Source of the DNA: a bacterium
GTDB lineage: Bacteria; Cyanobacteriota; Vampirovibrionia; Obscuribacterales; Obscuribacteraceae
Direction of reading: 5' to 3'
Assembly (NCBI GenBank): GCA_030431355.1
Contig: JAUIJG010000058.1
Span: 1 to 16,833, forward strand
Length of the DNA stretch: 16,833 nt
Both the position numbers and the translations under genes were made by a program. Shown here in pieces: positions 1 to 8,000 of this stretch; the stretch's first letter is position 1; every line of letters starts with the position of its first letter. The notes under the pieces are model-generated. The model made no database searches. It saw nothing but the letters and a program-made list of their open reading frames with translations, and was not told the DNA's origin.

Positions 1-1585
1 GATTTCTAAAAAATGGGTAGAAGATTCCCAGTTCATACCAGCGTATCAATAGTTCATTGGAGCAATCGTCACCGAAGCCACCGACATCCACGCCAATAAA
101 GGGAATACCGCTCAAGCCCATGTTTATGAGCATCGGTATGCTGAGGGCAAGATGCTCCCACCAGGACATATTGTCTCCGAGCCAGACTGCCGAATATCTC
201 TGGATCCCGGCGTAGCCTGCTCTGGTTAAAACGAAAGGTCGCTCATCCGGTCTGAGGGCAAGGAGCCCTTCATAAGAAGCTCTGGCCATTTGCATGCCAT
301 AGAGATTTCGTACCTCAAAGTGTCCGACTTTCCCTTCCGGCGAAGATTGTAAAAACATTTGCCGTCTTTCCGGAGGCAGGACTTTTGAATCCGGAGGCAT
401 GGGACAGGGCTTCTCAAGCAGGCAGGGTTCGTTCATGTCATTCCAGACGCCTGCTACGTTGTTGTCTACAAAGAAGCCATGCATCGCGGACCACCATACC
501 CTCACATCATGCCTGAGGAAATCGGGAAACAGGCTGGGACCCGGCCATGCTTTGCCTATGAAGGGCTTGTTGTCACCACGCCGGCAGAAAAAGTCTCGTT
601 TCTTTCCGTCCGAGTACACTGAGAATTTTTCTTCTTTTTTCACCCCCGGATCTACGATGCAGGTGGTTTTTAAATTCATGGAGAGAAGCTTGTCTACGGT
701 TCCTTTGAAATCCGGGAATCGTTCTTTTGAATGGGTAAAGACCCTGTATTCATCCATGTAGTCTATGTCCAGCACCACTGAGTCGCAGGGGATGCACTTT
801 TCCCTGATGGTGGTGCCGATATCTAGAATTGTTTTCGCATCAGGATAACTCCATCTCGATTGATGGTATCCCAGTGACCAGTCCGGTGGAAGATGACCTC
901 TTCCTGTCAGATTCGTATACGCTGCCAGTAAATCAGGTAAGTTTTCGGCTTCAAGCAAATAGAGAGTCCATCCTCTACGACTTAGCAGGTCTATGGTGCC
1001 TTCACCATTCAATTTTTCATCCAGGCACCACTTCTGCCAGGCGGGTGAGTCAAGAAAGATACCCCGGATTTTGTCAGGGGATTCAGTCACGCCCCCATTT
1101 ATTGCTTCAACGATCAGGAAAGGCACCGAAAGGTACATGGTGTCAAGGGATGGTACATGCCGATTATCCGAATAATTGAATAGAGTATGGCTACGACCCT
1201 TGAGATTCGTGCCGGAGAGCCTCTCTCCCAGTCCGTAACAACAGGTCCCAGGCTCCAGATCAAAGCGGAATCTGAAGTGATCTTCGGCCACTTGCATAAA
1301 ACTAAACTTGAGGGGCAGGTTTTCTGATTCGTACTGATACCAGGTCTCTGATGCGGACTGCAAAACATCCGATTCTGTCTTCTCCGGCAAAACCACTGCG
1401 AAAGATTGAGGTGCGCTCTCTTCGCCTTTGTTCCAGGCTGAAAGGCGAATTACTTTAGTGCCCTGGTTTTCAAAGAACTCTGTTTTTGAGCCGCCCTGGA
1501 ACATATCTCCGGCATAGTCGTGCTCTTCTCTGGTTTTTAAAGTCCTGGCTTCGAGCCAGTCCGGTTTTTCCTGGACTTTTTTCAA
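1..1585 (-). CDS. GH31 family alpha-glucosidase (partial, C-terminus beyond window)
   Basis: Predicted glycoside hydrolase family 31 enzyme, a retaining exo-acting alpha-glucosidase releasing glucose from alpha-glucans or oligosaccharides. The frame stays open for 528 codons and leaves the window at position 1, so the end is missing. An N-terminal beta-sandwich region (about residues 1-230) is followed by the barrel, which begins near PPDWSLGYHQSRWSY, a family signature. The nucleophile is the Asp in WNDMNEP (about D383) and the acid/base is the Asp in WLGDNMSWW (about D471). Family motifs follow: RAGYAGIQRY before the acid/base, and PFIGVDVGGF and WYELGIFYPFFRN after it. The start chosen is TTG at 1585: an in-frame TAA lies four codons upstream and AAGGGG sits 6 nt before it. 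No signal peptide is seen, so it is probably cytoplasmic, unlike the three genes upstream. It begins 37 bp after the caspase-fold gene, likely in the same operon. Substrate specificity cannot be read from this sequence. Confidence 0.93.
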   Translation of the reverse strand, partial: MKKVQEKPDWLEARTLKTREEHDYAGDMFQGGSKTEFFENQGTKVIRLSAWNKGEESAPQSFAVVLPEKTESDVLQSASETWYQYESENLPLKFSFMQVAEDHFRFRFDLEPGTCCYGLGERLSGTNLKGRSHTLFNYSDNRHVPSLDTMYLSVPFLIVEAINGGVTESPDKIRGIFLDSPAWQKWCLDEKLNGEGTIDLLSRRGWTLYLLEAENLPDLLAAYTNLTGRGHLPPDWSLGYHQSRWSYPDAKTILDIGTTIREKCIPCDSVVLDIDYMDEYRVFTHSKERFPDFKGTVDKLLSMNLKTTCIVDPGVKKEEKFSVYSDGKKRDFFCRRGDNKPFIGKAWPGPSLFPDFLRHDVRVWWSAMHGFFVDNNVAGVWNDMNEPCLLEKPCPMPPDSKVLPPERRQMFLQSSPEGKVGHFEVRNLYGMQMARASYEGLLALRPDERPFVLTRAGYAGIQRYSAVWLGDNMSWWEHLALSIPMLINMGLSGIPFIGVDVGGFGDDCSNELLIRWYELGIFYPFFRN

Positions 1586-1622
1586 GTTAGACCCCTTACT
1601 ATTCTCTTGACCTTGCCTAATT

Positions 1623-3296
1623 TCAGTTATGAGAAATCGTCTTCTTCAACTCTTCGATCTTTTTTCTTGCCTGATTCAATCTTTTGTCTTCTTGATTCGA
1701 TAGCTTCACGAATTGTTCAAGGGCAAGCACTGCACCTTCTGGATCTTTGGTCTCTTCCAGGGCTCTCGCCAACATGTAATATCCTTCTTTGGATTTTGGA
1801 TTTAGATCCAGTACCTGGCGAAAGGCTGCCTGAGCCTCGTTGGAATTGCCTGCGGCCATCAGCAGATTACCGAGATTCATAAAGCTTGTCCAGGAATCAC
1901 TATCGAGAATCACTGCCTCGTGGGCATGCTCCAGTGCCTGGTTCATACTTCCTTTTTTCTTGAAAGCGAAACTTAGGCGATCATGCAATTCGGCACTCTC
2001 AGGGTAATCTGACAAAGCTTTGGTCAAAATGTTTATGGACTCCCTTTCATTTCCTTCCGATTCGGAGATTCCCAGTATGGCATCAATATTTTTGGGGTCT
2101 AATTTGTAGGCTTTGTGCCAGTAGAATTCAGGGGGCATTTCTGTCTTTATATTGGCTTCTATTAGAGCATTGGCGAGCTGTGAACAATAAATTGATTGTG
2201 CTGAATTTTTGTAGGCGTTCTCAAAAGATTGAGCCGCCTTGCTCCATTCATGACGTTTGGCGAATACTTGTCCTTCCAGATAATCGACCATCGGTAGTCT
2301 GGAGGATTCTCCAATGGTCTCTAAAAGAGAAAGTGCGTTTTGACTCTTGCCGTAGCGGAGCATAGCTCGTGCCTGACCAAGTTTTTCCACCACTCGCTCA
2401 AATGATCTGACAGCCTCCGGTTTTGTGTTGCTGCCATCCCTGGCTGCTACCAGAATTTTGATGCTGCGTGTGGCATTGCTTCCGTAGAAAACCGGAGTCT
2501 GAATCTTGCAACCTTTGCACTCTTCTATGGTGCTCCTTATCGTTCCCTCCGAGGCGAATTTAAAAATATCCTCCAGGGTCTTGGCTTTGTCGGCTGCTTT
2601 CACCGCCGCTTGCAGGCTGTCTGAAAAATATGTCCCCCAGGTCGGTTGATCCTTTTTGCTGGAGGAGATCAACACCATGTTCTTAGGAAGCTTGCTCTCG
2701 TCCGTGTGGACGTTGTACACCCCGAATTCAGCCTTCGCACCCGATACCATCTGTGGTGCACCGCTGAAAATCGTCTGGGTGATTACCACCAGGTCCTTAC
2801 ACCCAACCCTGGTTTTTAAATTCTGTAGGTATTCAGAGAAAGGAATCGCTGTGCTGTAGAAATTGTCCAGGTCTAGATCCGCCGGTAGCAAATAGACCTC
2901 TCCATTTGTGGAAGGGAAGCAGAGGGTGCTGATGAAAACGACAACAAGATCTTCTTTGCCTGCCAGCTGACCCAACCATTTATTGCCGGAAGCCTGAATG
3001 ATAGCGTCTTTACTTGCGGCGGCATCGGTCAGCTCAAGTATTCCTTCGTCTGAAAATCCTGCTTTTGATACCAGAACCTTTTTAAAATCCCTGGCTGCCA
3101 GATCCAATTTGGTGCTTCTATTGAGTTGACCTTCGTCGAAGCTATTAATGCCAATAACCAGTGCCCACTTGTTTTTGTAGCCGGTTTCATTTCCCTGGGC
3201 GAGGCAGGCGGGAATGAAAATGATGCTTGCCAGAAAGAGGATGATAAACAAGGCTGTCGGCCTGGCGTATGATTTCAACTTCCTAAATCCCTTCAA
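1623..3296 (-). CDS. Exported caspase-fold (pseudocaspase) protein with TPR repeats
   Basis: A signal peptide or lipoprotein signal (hydrophobic ALFIILFLASIIFIPACLA) precedes a caspase/peptidase C14-like domain at about residues 42-270. Visible fold landmarks are WALVIGIN, a Leu/Ala/Asp helix (LDLAARDFKKVL), EDLVVVFIS and YLLPADLD. The catalytic elements differ: where active relatives have SGHG this protein has STLC (position of His about L125), and where they have DACxSG it has QTIFSG (position of Cys about I176). It is therefore probably a non-proteolytic pseudocaspase used for binding. From about residue 300 to the end there are several TPR-like helical repeats (for example around AEAQAAFRQVLDLNP-like and EGYYMLARALEE segments), a protein-protein interaction platform. 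The first codon is TTG at 3296, just after the upstream stop at 3301; a second TTG at 3278 with AAGGGA 9 nt upstream is an equally possible start. IPAC could be a non-standard lipobox. Function and partner are unknown. Confidence 0.85.
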   Translation of the reverse strand: MKGFRKLKSYARPTALFIILFLASIIFIPACLAQGNETGYKNKWALVIGINSFDEGQLNRSTKLDLAARDFKKVLVSKAGFSDEGILELTDAAASKDAIIQASGNKWLGQLAGKEDLVVVFISTLCFPSTNGEVYLLPADLDLDNFYSTAIPFSEYLQNLKTRVGCKDLVVITQTIFSGAPQMVSGAKAEFGVYNVHTDESKLPKNMVLISSSKKDQPTWGTYFSDSLQAAVKAADKAKTLEDIFKFASEGTIRSTIEECKGCKIQTPVFYGSNATRSIKILVAARDGSNTKPEAVRSFERVVEKLGQARAMLRYGKSQNALSLLETIGESSRLPMVDYLEGQVFAKRHEWSKAAQSFENAYKNSAQSIYCSQLANALIEANIKTEMPPEFYWHKAYKLDPKNIDAILGISESEGNERESINILTKALSDYPESAELHDRLSFAFKKKGSMNQALEHAHEAVILDSDSWTSFMNLGNLLMAAGNSNEAQAAFRQVLDLNPKSKEGYYMLARALEETKDPEGAVLALEQFVKLSNQEDKRLNQARKKIEELKKTISHN

Positions 3297-3300
3297 AAAA

Positions 3301-4047
3301 TCAAGACTGCGGAGCGGTCAGAATTTTTTTGATTCCACGGTTAATACTACTCTGACCGGAATATCCGATTGAATAGTCTACAACCTCTCCATCGGTATTT
3401 AAGAAAATAACCGTGGGAATGGGACTAATTTCATATTGGTCGATCATTTTTTCGTTCTTAGGATCGTCCACATCCACCCTCATGATCCTCAGCCGATCGC
3501 CGTATTGTTTGGATATGCTGGAGAGATCTTGCTCTAGCTTCTTGCAGGGTGTACACCAACTCGCATAGAAATCGATGACAGTTGGAATAGGCGCGCCGGT
3601 GCCCCGATCCCTGGATAGACCGAAAAGGGAAGCTAGCAATCTGGTGGCAACACCGGTTCGGGGCTTAATTAGGGAAGCAGGGACTTTCATTATCTCCCTG
3701 TTGGCATTTTGAGATATCTTCGAACCTTTGCCCAGCCGAATGGCTATTCTTAGATGTTTTCTGGCTTTCCGATATTCTTTCTTGCGCGATGCGCAAACTC
3801 CCATCAAATAATGGTATTCGGCGGTCTTCTTCTCTCCCGCCTTCGCTTCTGTCAATGCTTTGGTGGCTTCATCGATTTTGCCTCCGGATACAAGTGCCGC
3901 TGCTCGGGCGGTTGGAGTCTTTCCGGGAGACTTTCGGGTGGCAGCTTCAGCCTGGGGTGTGATATTGATCACCGATAAACCAAGCAAAAGAGCCATGAAG
4001 AGCGGAGATTTGGATGCTTTATTATTTTGTCGATTTAGCCGTTTCAT
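3301..4047 (-). CDS. Exported TPR-thioredoxin fold protein
   Basis: The protein has an N-terminal signal peptide (hydrophobic FMALLLGLSVINI, likely cleavage after AEA near residue 35). A short TPR-like helical region follows at about residues 45-115. A C-terminal thioredoxin domain spans about residues 145-245. It carries the redox motif WCTPC (C165 and C168), preceded by PTVIDFYAS, and the expected cis-proline loop ISPIPTVIF. By family it should be a periplasmic or extracytoplasmic thiol-disulfide oxidoreductase, but whether it reduces or oxidises cannot be told from sequence. ATG at 4047 is supported by AAGGA 7 nt upstream, and it lies inside the last 26 bp of the preceding hydrolase gene, a strong sign of co-transcription and translational coupling. 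The stop is only 4 bp before the next gene's start. The TPR segment may position it on a partner, possibly the TPR-bearing pseudocaspase encoded next. Confidence 0.9.
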   Translation of the reverse strand: MKRLNRQNNKASKSPLFMALLLGLSVINITPQAEAATRKSPGKTPTARAAALVSGGKIDEATKALTEAKAGEKKTAEYHYLMGVCASRKKEYRKARKHLRIAIRLGKGSKISQNANREIMKVPASLIKPRTGVATRLLASLFGLSRDRGTGAPIPTVIDFYASWCTPCKKLEQDLSSISKQYGDRLRIMRVDVDDPKNEKMIDQYEISPIPTVIFLNTDGEVVDYSIGYSGQSSINRGIKKILTAPQS

Positions 4048-5080
4048 TTCGAGTCCTTGAAATATGGTTCTTGATCCAGCCGTCCACCAGGTCCAGATCC
4101 TTCTTGCTAAACTGATTTTCCTCGAAAATTAGGTGTTCTGCTTCGTTAATCAAAACAAATTTTTTGTCGGTGGTAGCCAAGCGTTCGAAAAGTTCCATGG
4201 TTCCTTCCGGACGGACAAGCTTGTCTCCGGAGCCCTGGACCATGAGAACAGGTTTGATCTTTATCTTTTTAGCACAGCGTCGATTTCCCTTCATGAAACG
4301 ATCGAACTGAAGAAGCTCCCTCGGGGTCAATTTCAAGCGAGCCAGGGGGTCATTGAGCCAGGCTTCCCTTAGCTCCGGATCTTTAGTTGCCTGTTTGACC
4401 ACTCCCTCTCCGACGTTGAAGGGTTTATCCGGATCGTTTATCAAGCGAAACGCCACTTTTATGCTTGTTTTTGTCTGGTTGAAGCGGTCTCCGGCCGGGA
4501 CCGAGCTTATCAGCCCATCCACAAGCTCAGGATACATTGAGGTGATTCTCAGGGCGATGGCGCCTCCCATCGATTCTCCTAGAATAAAGACCGGCAGCTC
4601 TTTGTGAGCACGTTTCAGGACTTTCAGAGTGCGTCTTACATCCTCCAGGCAGCTGGCAAAATCAACTCGCTCTCTTCCTCGGGCTTCCATCCAGGAGCCG
4701 AATCCTCGTACATCGATGGCGTAGACCACATAGCCCCTCTCAGCCATCGCTTTACCAAACGGCTCCCAGGTGCCATTGTGCAGCCCCAGTCCATGCACAC
4801 AGAGAATCACCGCCTCATTGGTAAGTGTATTGCTCTCTTTATCGCTTTCAGGGGCGACAGGCGGTAGCCAAGCCAGGCAGGGGGCATTACCCCGGACCAG
4901 TTTCTTTTTCCCTTTTCGCTTTTTAGAACTTTTCTTCTTCTTCTTCTCAGGTTTTTGCTGCTTCGCTTCTTTTAGCAGAGGTTGAGATAAGTTGCCGGCC
5001 GAACTGTTTTCTCCCCATGCTCCGGGAGACCATAACAGAGCTGAGAAAACGGCCAGATAAACAGCTAACAGCTTAAGCAT
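4022..5080 (-). CDS. Exported alpha/beta hydrolase (lysophospholipase/monoacylglycerol-lipase type)
   Basis: Serine hydrolase of the alpha/beta fold (Hydrolase_4 type), probably an esterase or lipase acting on acylglycerols or lysophospholipids. The oxyanion region is VILCVHGLGLHNGTW, the nucleophile elbow is GESMGG (S170), the acid is in GSGDKLV (D286) and the His is in NEAEHLIF (H316). The start is taken as ATG at 5080, giving 352 residues, because the protein then opens with a clean signal peptide (LLAVYLAVFSALLWSPGAWG). A longer frame from TTG 5137 would put 19 charged residues ahead of it. Only a weak GGGAT lies upstream of the ATG. Between the signal peptide and the catalytic domain is a very lysine-rich stretch (about residues 38-62, including PEKKKKKSSKKRKGKKK), which may contact envelope polyanions. 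It is the first gene of the minus-strand run and overlaps the thioredoxin gene by 26 bp. The natural substrate is unknown. Confidence 0.9.
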   Translation of the reverse strand: MLKLLAVYLAVFSALLWSPGAWGENSSAGNLSQPLLKEAKQQKPEKKKKKSSKKRKGKKKLVRGNAPCLAWLPPVAPESDKESNTLTNEAVILCVHGLGLHNGTWEPFGKAMAERGYVVYAIDVRGFGSWMEARGRERVDFASCLEDVRRTLKVLKRAHKELPVFILGESMGGAIALRITSMYPELVDGLISSVPAGDRFNQTKTSIKVAFRLINDPDKPFNVGEGVVKQATKDPELREAWLNDPLARLKLTPRELLQFDRFMKGNRRCAKKIKIKPVLMVQGSGDKLVRPEGTMELFERLATTDKKFVLINEAEHLIFEENQFSKKDLDLVDGWIKNHISRTRNETAKSTK

Positions 5081-5378
5081 GCTGTATCCCGGCTGTTTAT
5101 AAAGTCTGGCGACTTCTCTAGTGATTTCTGCCTGCAAAATGTGGGACCAAATGGGGTGTTTAAGGCGCTATTTTAGAAGCCTCAACTATAGATAGAAGAT
5201 TTATTTATGATAAAGGAATTTAATATCGTCGGAGTCCAGCTCAGGCAAAACGGCGCTAAAGCTGATGGGGTTTTAATAAGGACCTCCTTAGGATCATATA
5301 TTCTTTAAGGTCCCAGGGGACTGAGTATCTTATCTGAGCGTAACAATCTCAGAATAGGAGAGAGGCAACCGGGGACAA
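5081..5378. promoter_or_regulatory. Divergent intergenic region between the hydrolase operon and the membrane protein gene
   Basis: About 300 bp without a convincing gene, and the only place where promoters for both outward-facing transcription units can lie. It is AT-rich around 5180-5220, where TATGAT (5205-5210) could be a -10 element for the plus strand, but no good -35 sits at the correct distance. On the minus strand TTGAGG near 5187 could be a -35, with only a weak -10. Two small inverted repeats are visible: GGACC/GGTCC arms around 5280-5313 with TTA/TAA inner pairing, and TCTGAG (5333-5338) with CTCAGA (5348-5353). Both lie in the probable 5' leader of the plus-strand gene. No transcription start can be assigned with confidence. 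Confidence 0.35.
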
Positions 5379-7109
5379 TTGAGGTTGCCACCAAAGATTT
5401 CGATGGTTAGAGTTCAATTACGCAATCTATTTACTGAAAGGGACCTTACCGGTTCTTTCTTTGGATTGGCTCTAGCTGCGGTGCTAATGTCAGATTCATT
5501 CAGTCTGGCGGTTTTGATGCCGTCCATGGTGCTGGCTGCTCCTACGCCCACTGATTCCATCGCGTCTGCCTGGCTGCCTTTAGCCCTTGTCTCACTAGTT
5601 CTTTTCTCGATAGTCTTTTTAAATAGTCGAATATATTTGCAGCTTTGCCTTGGAGCAACTCTGCTTTTGAAATTGGTGGTCTCAGTTCTTGTCTGGCTAA
5701 GTCTTTCTAGCCCTTTTGGGATAGAGAGTACCTTCGTCCTCGATAGTGGAGGACGTTTGCTCGAAGTTATTTTCTTTAGCGGCTTGATTTTTTCTGCCAG
5801 TCTAATTGCTCTAGAGATGGGACCCAGAGAGGTCTCCACCGACTCTCGTGATATCGGTGTCAAAAGGAATGCACCTCTGCCCAGGGCTCTTTTTATTTTG
5901 TCAGTGTCCTGGATTTACCTGGTTCTAAGCCTCTCTTCCGGTGATGAAGGCTGGTTAGCGAGAACCAACAACGCTTTGCTTCAATTCGTTCCCTGGTTAT
6001 ATGCAGTGACTTTAGTGGGACTGACCGGGCTATCTTTTCTCTTCATGAAGTCAGGAGCGAAAGGAAGCCGGTTTGATTTCGTTCCGGATTTTTCAGAAAA
6101 GGTTAGTGCATCGCCGCACTCCGATAGATACTTTCCGGTAGCTTTGCTGGCTACTATTCTGTTTATCCTTGCTTCCCCATTCGCCACAAGCCTTCTGCTT
6201 TCAGCCTGGCAGTCCACTGAAATCTACAATTTTTCCCTGGCTATCTCGTCTGCTTTTGCCTCGGGGCTTGTCATAAATCTATGTTTGCCAGAGCACATGC
6301 GACAAAACAGACCGGGGATTACAGTGGGATTTCTTTCTATTGCACTCTTTGCGGATTTATCTGGACTTTTCCTCTCTCGCTGGACTGCATCAACCGCGGC
6401 ACTTCTTTTTATTGCCGGAGCACTTTTATCCAGTCTTGTTCTACGAGTCCTGGAGGAGAATCTAGTTAAGGCAAAAGACTTTGTTCTCGCTGTAGTGGTG
6501 GCAATAGCGGTGACTTATCCTGCCGCAGCCTTTTATGCAAACAGCGCCATGGTTCTTCCTCCTGCCTATGTTATCCAGCCACTGGCTTTACTTGCCCTGG
6601 TGTTATTCGCCTTGATTTCGATTTTTTGCCCATTACCCAGGAAAGTGTTATTGAGTCGCTTAGCAGCAATTTTTCTCTGGGGGGCAGGGAGGAAAGATCT
6701 GCTTTTGAAGCAGTTCAGACAATTCGAATCTCTCTCCTCCGCCCTTATCGAGTCTCAATTAAGTGCCGTCACCACCATTCTTGTAAGTCTCTATCTGCGG
6801 TGCCCTCTAACCATGGTTACCAGGGACGGCTTTCTCCATATGTCTGGGGTAAAGGCTTTTCTGGCATTTTTGTCTGTTAAAATTGCAGCCTCCGAACCGA
6901 GTTGGGAACCAGAGAAAATCTCAGCTGGGTCGCCGGAGCTTATTTACTACGGAAAAGGCTACGAAAGCTACAAAGAATCAAGGGCTAAGGGTGAGATCCC
7001 GATCAAGGCAGATTATTTGCTTGGCTCAAGAAAGTTTGCCCAGGAAGGACCCCGGTATTTGACTCTGGTAGTGGAAAGACCTCTAGACCTGGTGGCAGAA
7101 AAGTTATGA
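5379..7109 (+). CDS. Polytopic membrane protein of unknown function, about 12 TM segments with C-terminal soluble domain
   Basis: I do not recognise the family. About twelve hydrophobic segments run from residue 25 to about 425, for example LPLALVSLVLFSIVFL, YFPVALLATILFILASPF and FVLAVVVAIAVTYPAAAF. This layout resembles a transporter or a membrane-embedded acyl/glycosyl transferase, but no signature residues were found. The last 140-150 residues are soluble, with elements such as RCPLTMVTRDGF, ELIYYGKGYESYKES and YLTLVVERPLDLV. The start is uncertain: TTG 5379 has GGGG 4 nt upstream, and ATG 5403 is an alternative with no clear ribosome site. Either gives the same membrane protein. The stop overlaps the start of the methyltransferase gene as ATGA (7106-7109), so the two are very likely translated as a pair. 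Confidence 0.75.
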   Translation: MRLPPKISMVRVQLRNLFTERDLTGSFFGLALAAVLMSDSFSLAVLMPSMVLAAPTPTDSIASAWLPLALVSLVLFSIVFLNSRIYLQLCLGATLLLKLVVSVLVWLSLSSPFGIESTFVLDSGGRLLEVIFFSGLIFSASLIALEMGPREVSTDSRDIGVKRNAPLPRALFILSVSWIYLVLSLSSGDEGWLARTNNALLQFVPWLYAVTLVGLTGLSFLFMKSGAKGSRFDFVPDFSEKVSASPHSDRYFPVALLATILFILASPFATSLLLSAWQSTEIYNFSLAISSAFASGLVINLCLPEHMRQNRPGITVGFLSIALFADLSGLFLSRWTASTAALLFIAGALLSSLVLRVLEENLVKAKDFVLAVVVAIAVTYPAAAFYANSAMVLPPAYVIQPLALLALVLFALISIFCPLPRKVLLSRLAAIFLWGAGRKDLLLKQFRQFESLSSALIESQLSAVTTILVSLYLRCPLTMVTRDGFLHMSGVKAFLAFLSVKIAASEPSWEPEKISAGSPELIYYGKGYESYKESRAKGEIPIKADYLLGSRKFAQEGPRYLTLVVERPLDLVAEKL

Positions 7110-7867
7110 CTGGTGCTCAACAAAGCTGGACCGACAATCTGGCTGTGATAATGGTCCGTCCTGAGTTTCTCGGAAACCTGGGCGCCACTTGTAGGGTGAT
7201 GAAGAATTTTGGCTTTTCCGACCTGAGACTGGTGGAAGCTCCTAAAAATTACAAAAGCGCGGAAGCGAGGATGATGGCTGTGGGCGCTTTCGATATTTTA
7301 AAAGAAGCCAAGCTGTTTGACTCCCTGGAAGAGGCAGTGGAGGATATTAATCTGACCATTGCTACATCCGCCGGTAGAAAGCGAAAGAGACCCCTGAAAA
7401 ATCTGTCCGATATGAGCGGCGAAATAGTGGAAGCAGCCCATACAAACAAAGTAGCGATTGTATTTGGCCATGAGCGTAACGGATTGAGAGATGATGAGCT
7501 TTCTCTCTGCAACAAAAAGGTGCGGATTGAATCATCCCTTGAGTTTCCCTCTATGAATCTAGCCCAGGCTGTTTGCGCTGTTATGTATTCAATTAATTTA
7601 GCTGGAAATATCAACTTGCAGCAGCCTTCTGAAGTGATTAAAGTGCCGGAACTACCCACCCTTTCTGAAACCAGACAACTGTTCGAGCAATTTGATCTTC
7701 TGGTTGACAAGATAGACTTCTCTCGGTCCTACAACAAAGAAAAAGTCCTGGGAGAGATCCGCGACGCTTTTGAGCGAATGACCCCGACAAAGAGGGAGTG
7801 CGCGCTTTTAAGAGGTGTCCTATTCAATCTCAACAAAAAGCTCGATAGTACTACCGACATTCAGTGA
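7106..7867 (+). CDS. trmJ: TrmJ-type tRNA (cytidine/uridine-2'-O-)-methyltransferase
   Basis: SPOUT-class RNA 2'-O-ribose methyltransferase of the TrmH/SpoU superfamily, TrmJ group, which in characterised bacteria methylates the ribose at position 32 in the tRNA anticodon loop using S-adenosylmethionine. The three SPOUT motifs are present in order: LGNLGATCRVMKNFGF (motif 1, with the conserved Asn and Arg) near residues 22-37, IVFGHERNGL (motif 2) near residue 120, and SMNLAQAV (motif 3) near residue 150. The early segment VIMVRPEFLGN and the RMMAVGA stretch are also typical. The C-terminal region beyond about residue 180 is helical, as in TrmJ, and the 253-residue length fits the group. The ATG at 7106 overlaps the end of the membrane protein gene by 4 bp. 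Confidence in family is high; the exact target nucleotide rests on the family assignment. Confidence 0.93.
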   Translation: MTGAQQSWTDNLAVIMVRPEFLGNLGATCRVMKNFGFSDLRLVEAPKNYKSAEARMMAVGAFDILKEAKLFDSLEEAVEDINLTIATSAGRKRKRPLKNLSDMSGEIVEAAHTNKVAIVFGHERNGLRDDELSLCNKKVRIESSLEFPSMNLAQAVCAVMYSINLAGNINLQQPSEVIKVPELPTLSETRQLFEQFDLLVDKIDFSRSYNKEKVLGEIRDAFERMTPTKRECALLRGVLFNLNKKLDSTTDIQ

Positions 7868-7878
7868 CGATATATCGT
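7867..7878. repeat. 12-bp perfect palindrome after the trmJ stop
   Basis: ACGATATATCGT is a perfect 12-bp palindrome beginning on the last base of the trmJ stop codon. There is no T-run after it, so it is not an intrinsic terminator. It could be a protein binding site or chance. The rest of the 133-bp gap to the next gene holds AGAGGT 11 nt before the ATG at 8001 and no other clear signal. Confidence 0.4.
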
Positions 7879-8000
7879 AATAAGTCGCATAAGTCTCTGG
7901 AATAGAAGACAATCCCCATCTAGATGCGTTAATATGTCAGTCAATTACTATCTTCGGAAAACTTGCGTATCTTTACGGAAATCAAGAGGTCCCTTACTAA

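Noticed and set aside
226..417. Minus-strand 63-residue frame, and the plus-strand frames at 399-761 and 829-1179
   Set aside because: The continuous GH31 reading frame covers all of this stretch with conserved motifs on both sides; these are shadow frames and give no sign of a frameshift in GH31.
5081..5137. N-terminal extension of the hydrolase from TTG 5137
   Set aside because: It would place 19 polar residues before an obvious signal peptide, and ATG 5080 gives a normal secreted protein.
5207..5308. 33-codon plus-strand frame in the divergent intergenic region
   Set aside because: Only a weak ribosome site and no recognisable features; most likely chance, although a leader peptide cannot be excluded.
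5414..5863. 149-residue minus-strand frame
   Set aside because: Lies opposite the hydrophobic N-terminal half of the membrane protein; Ser/Arg/Lys-rich composition is typical of an antisense frame and there is no ribosome site.
7249..7710. 153-residue minus-strand frame
   Set aside because: Antisense to the conserved SPOUT motifs of TrmJ.
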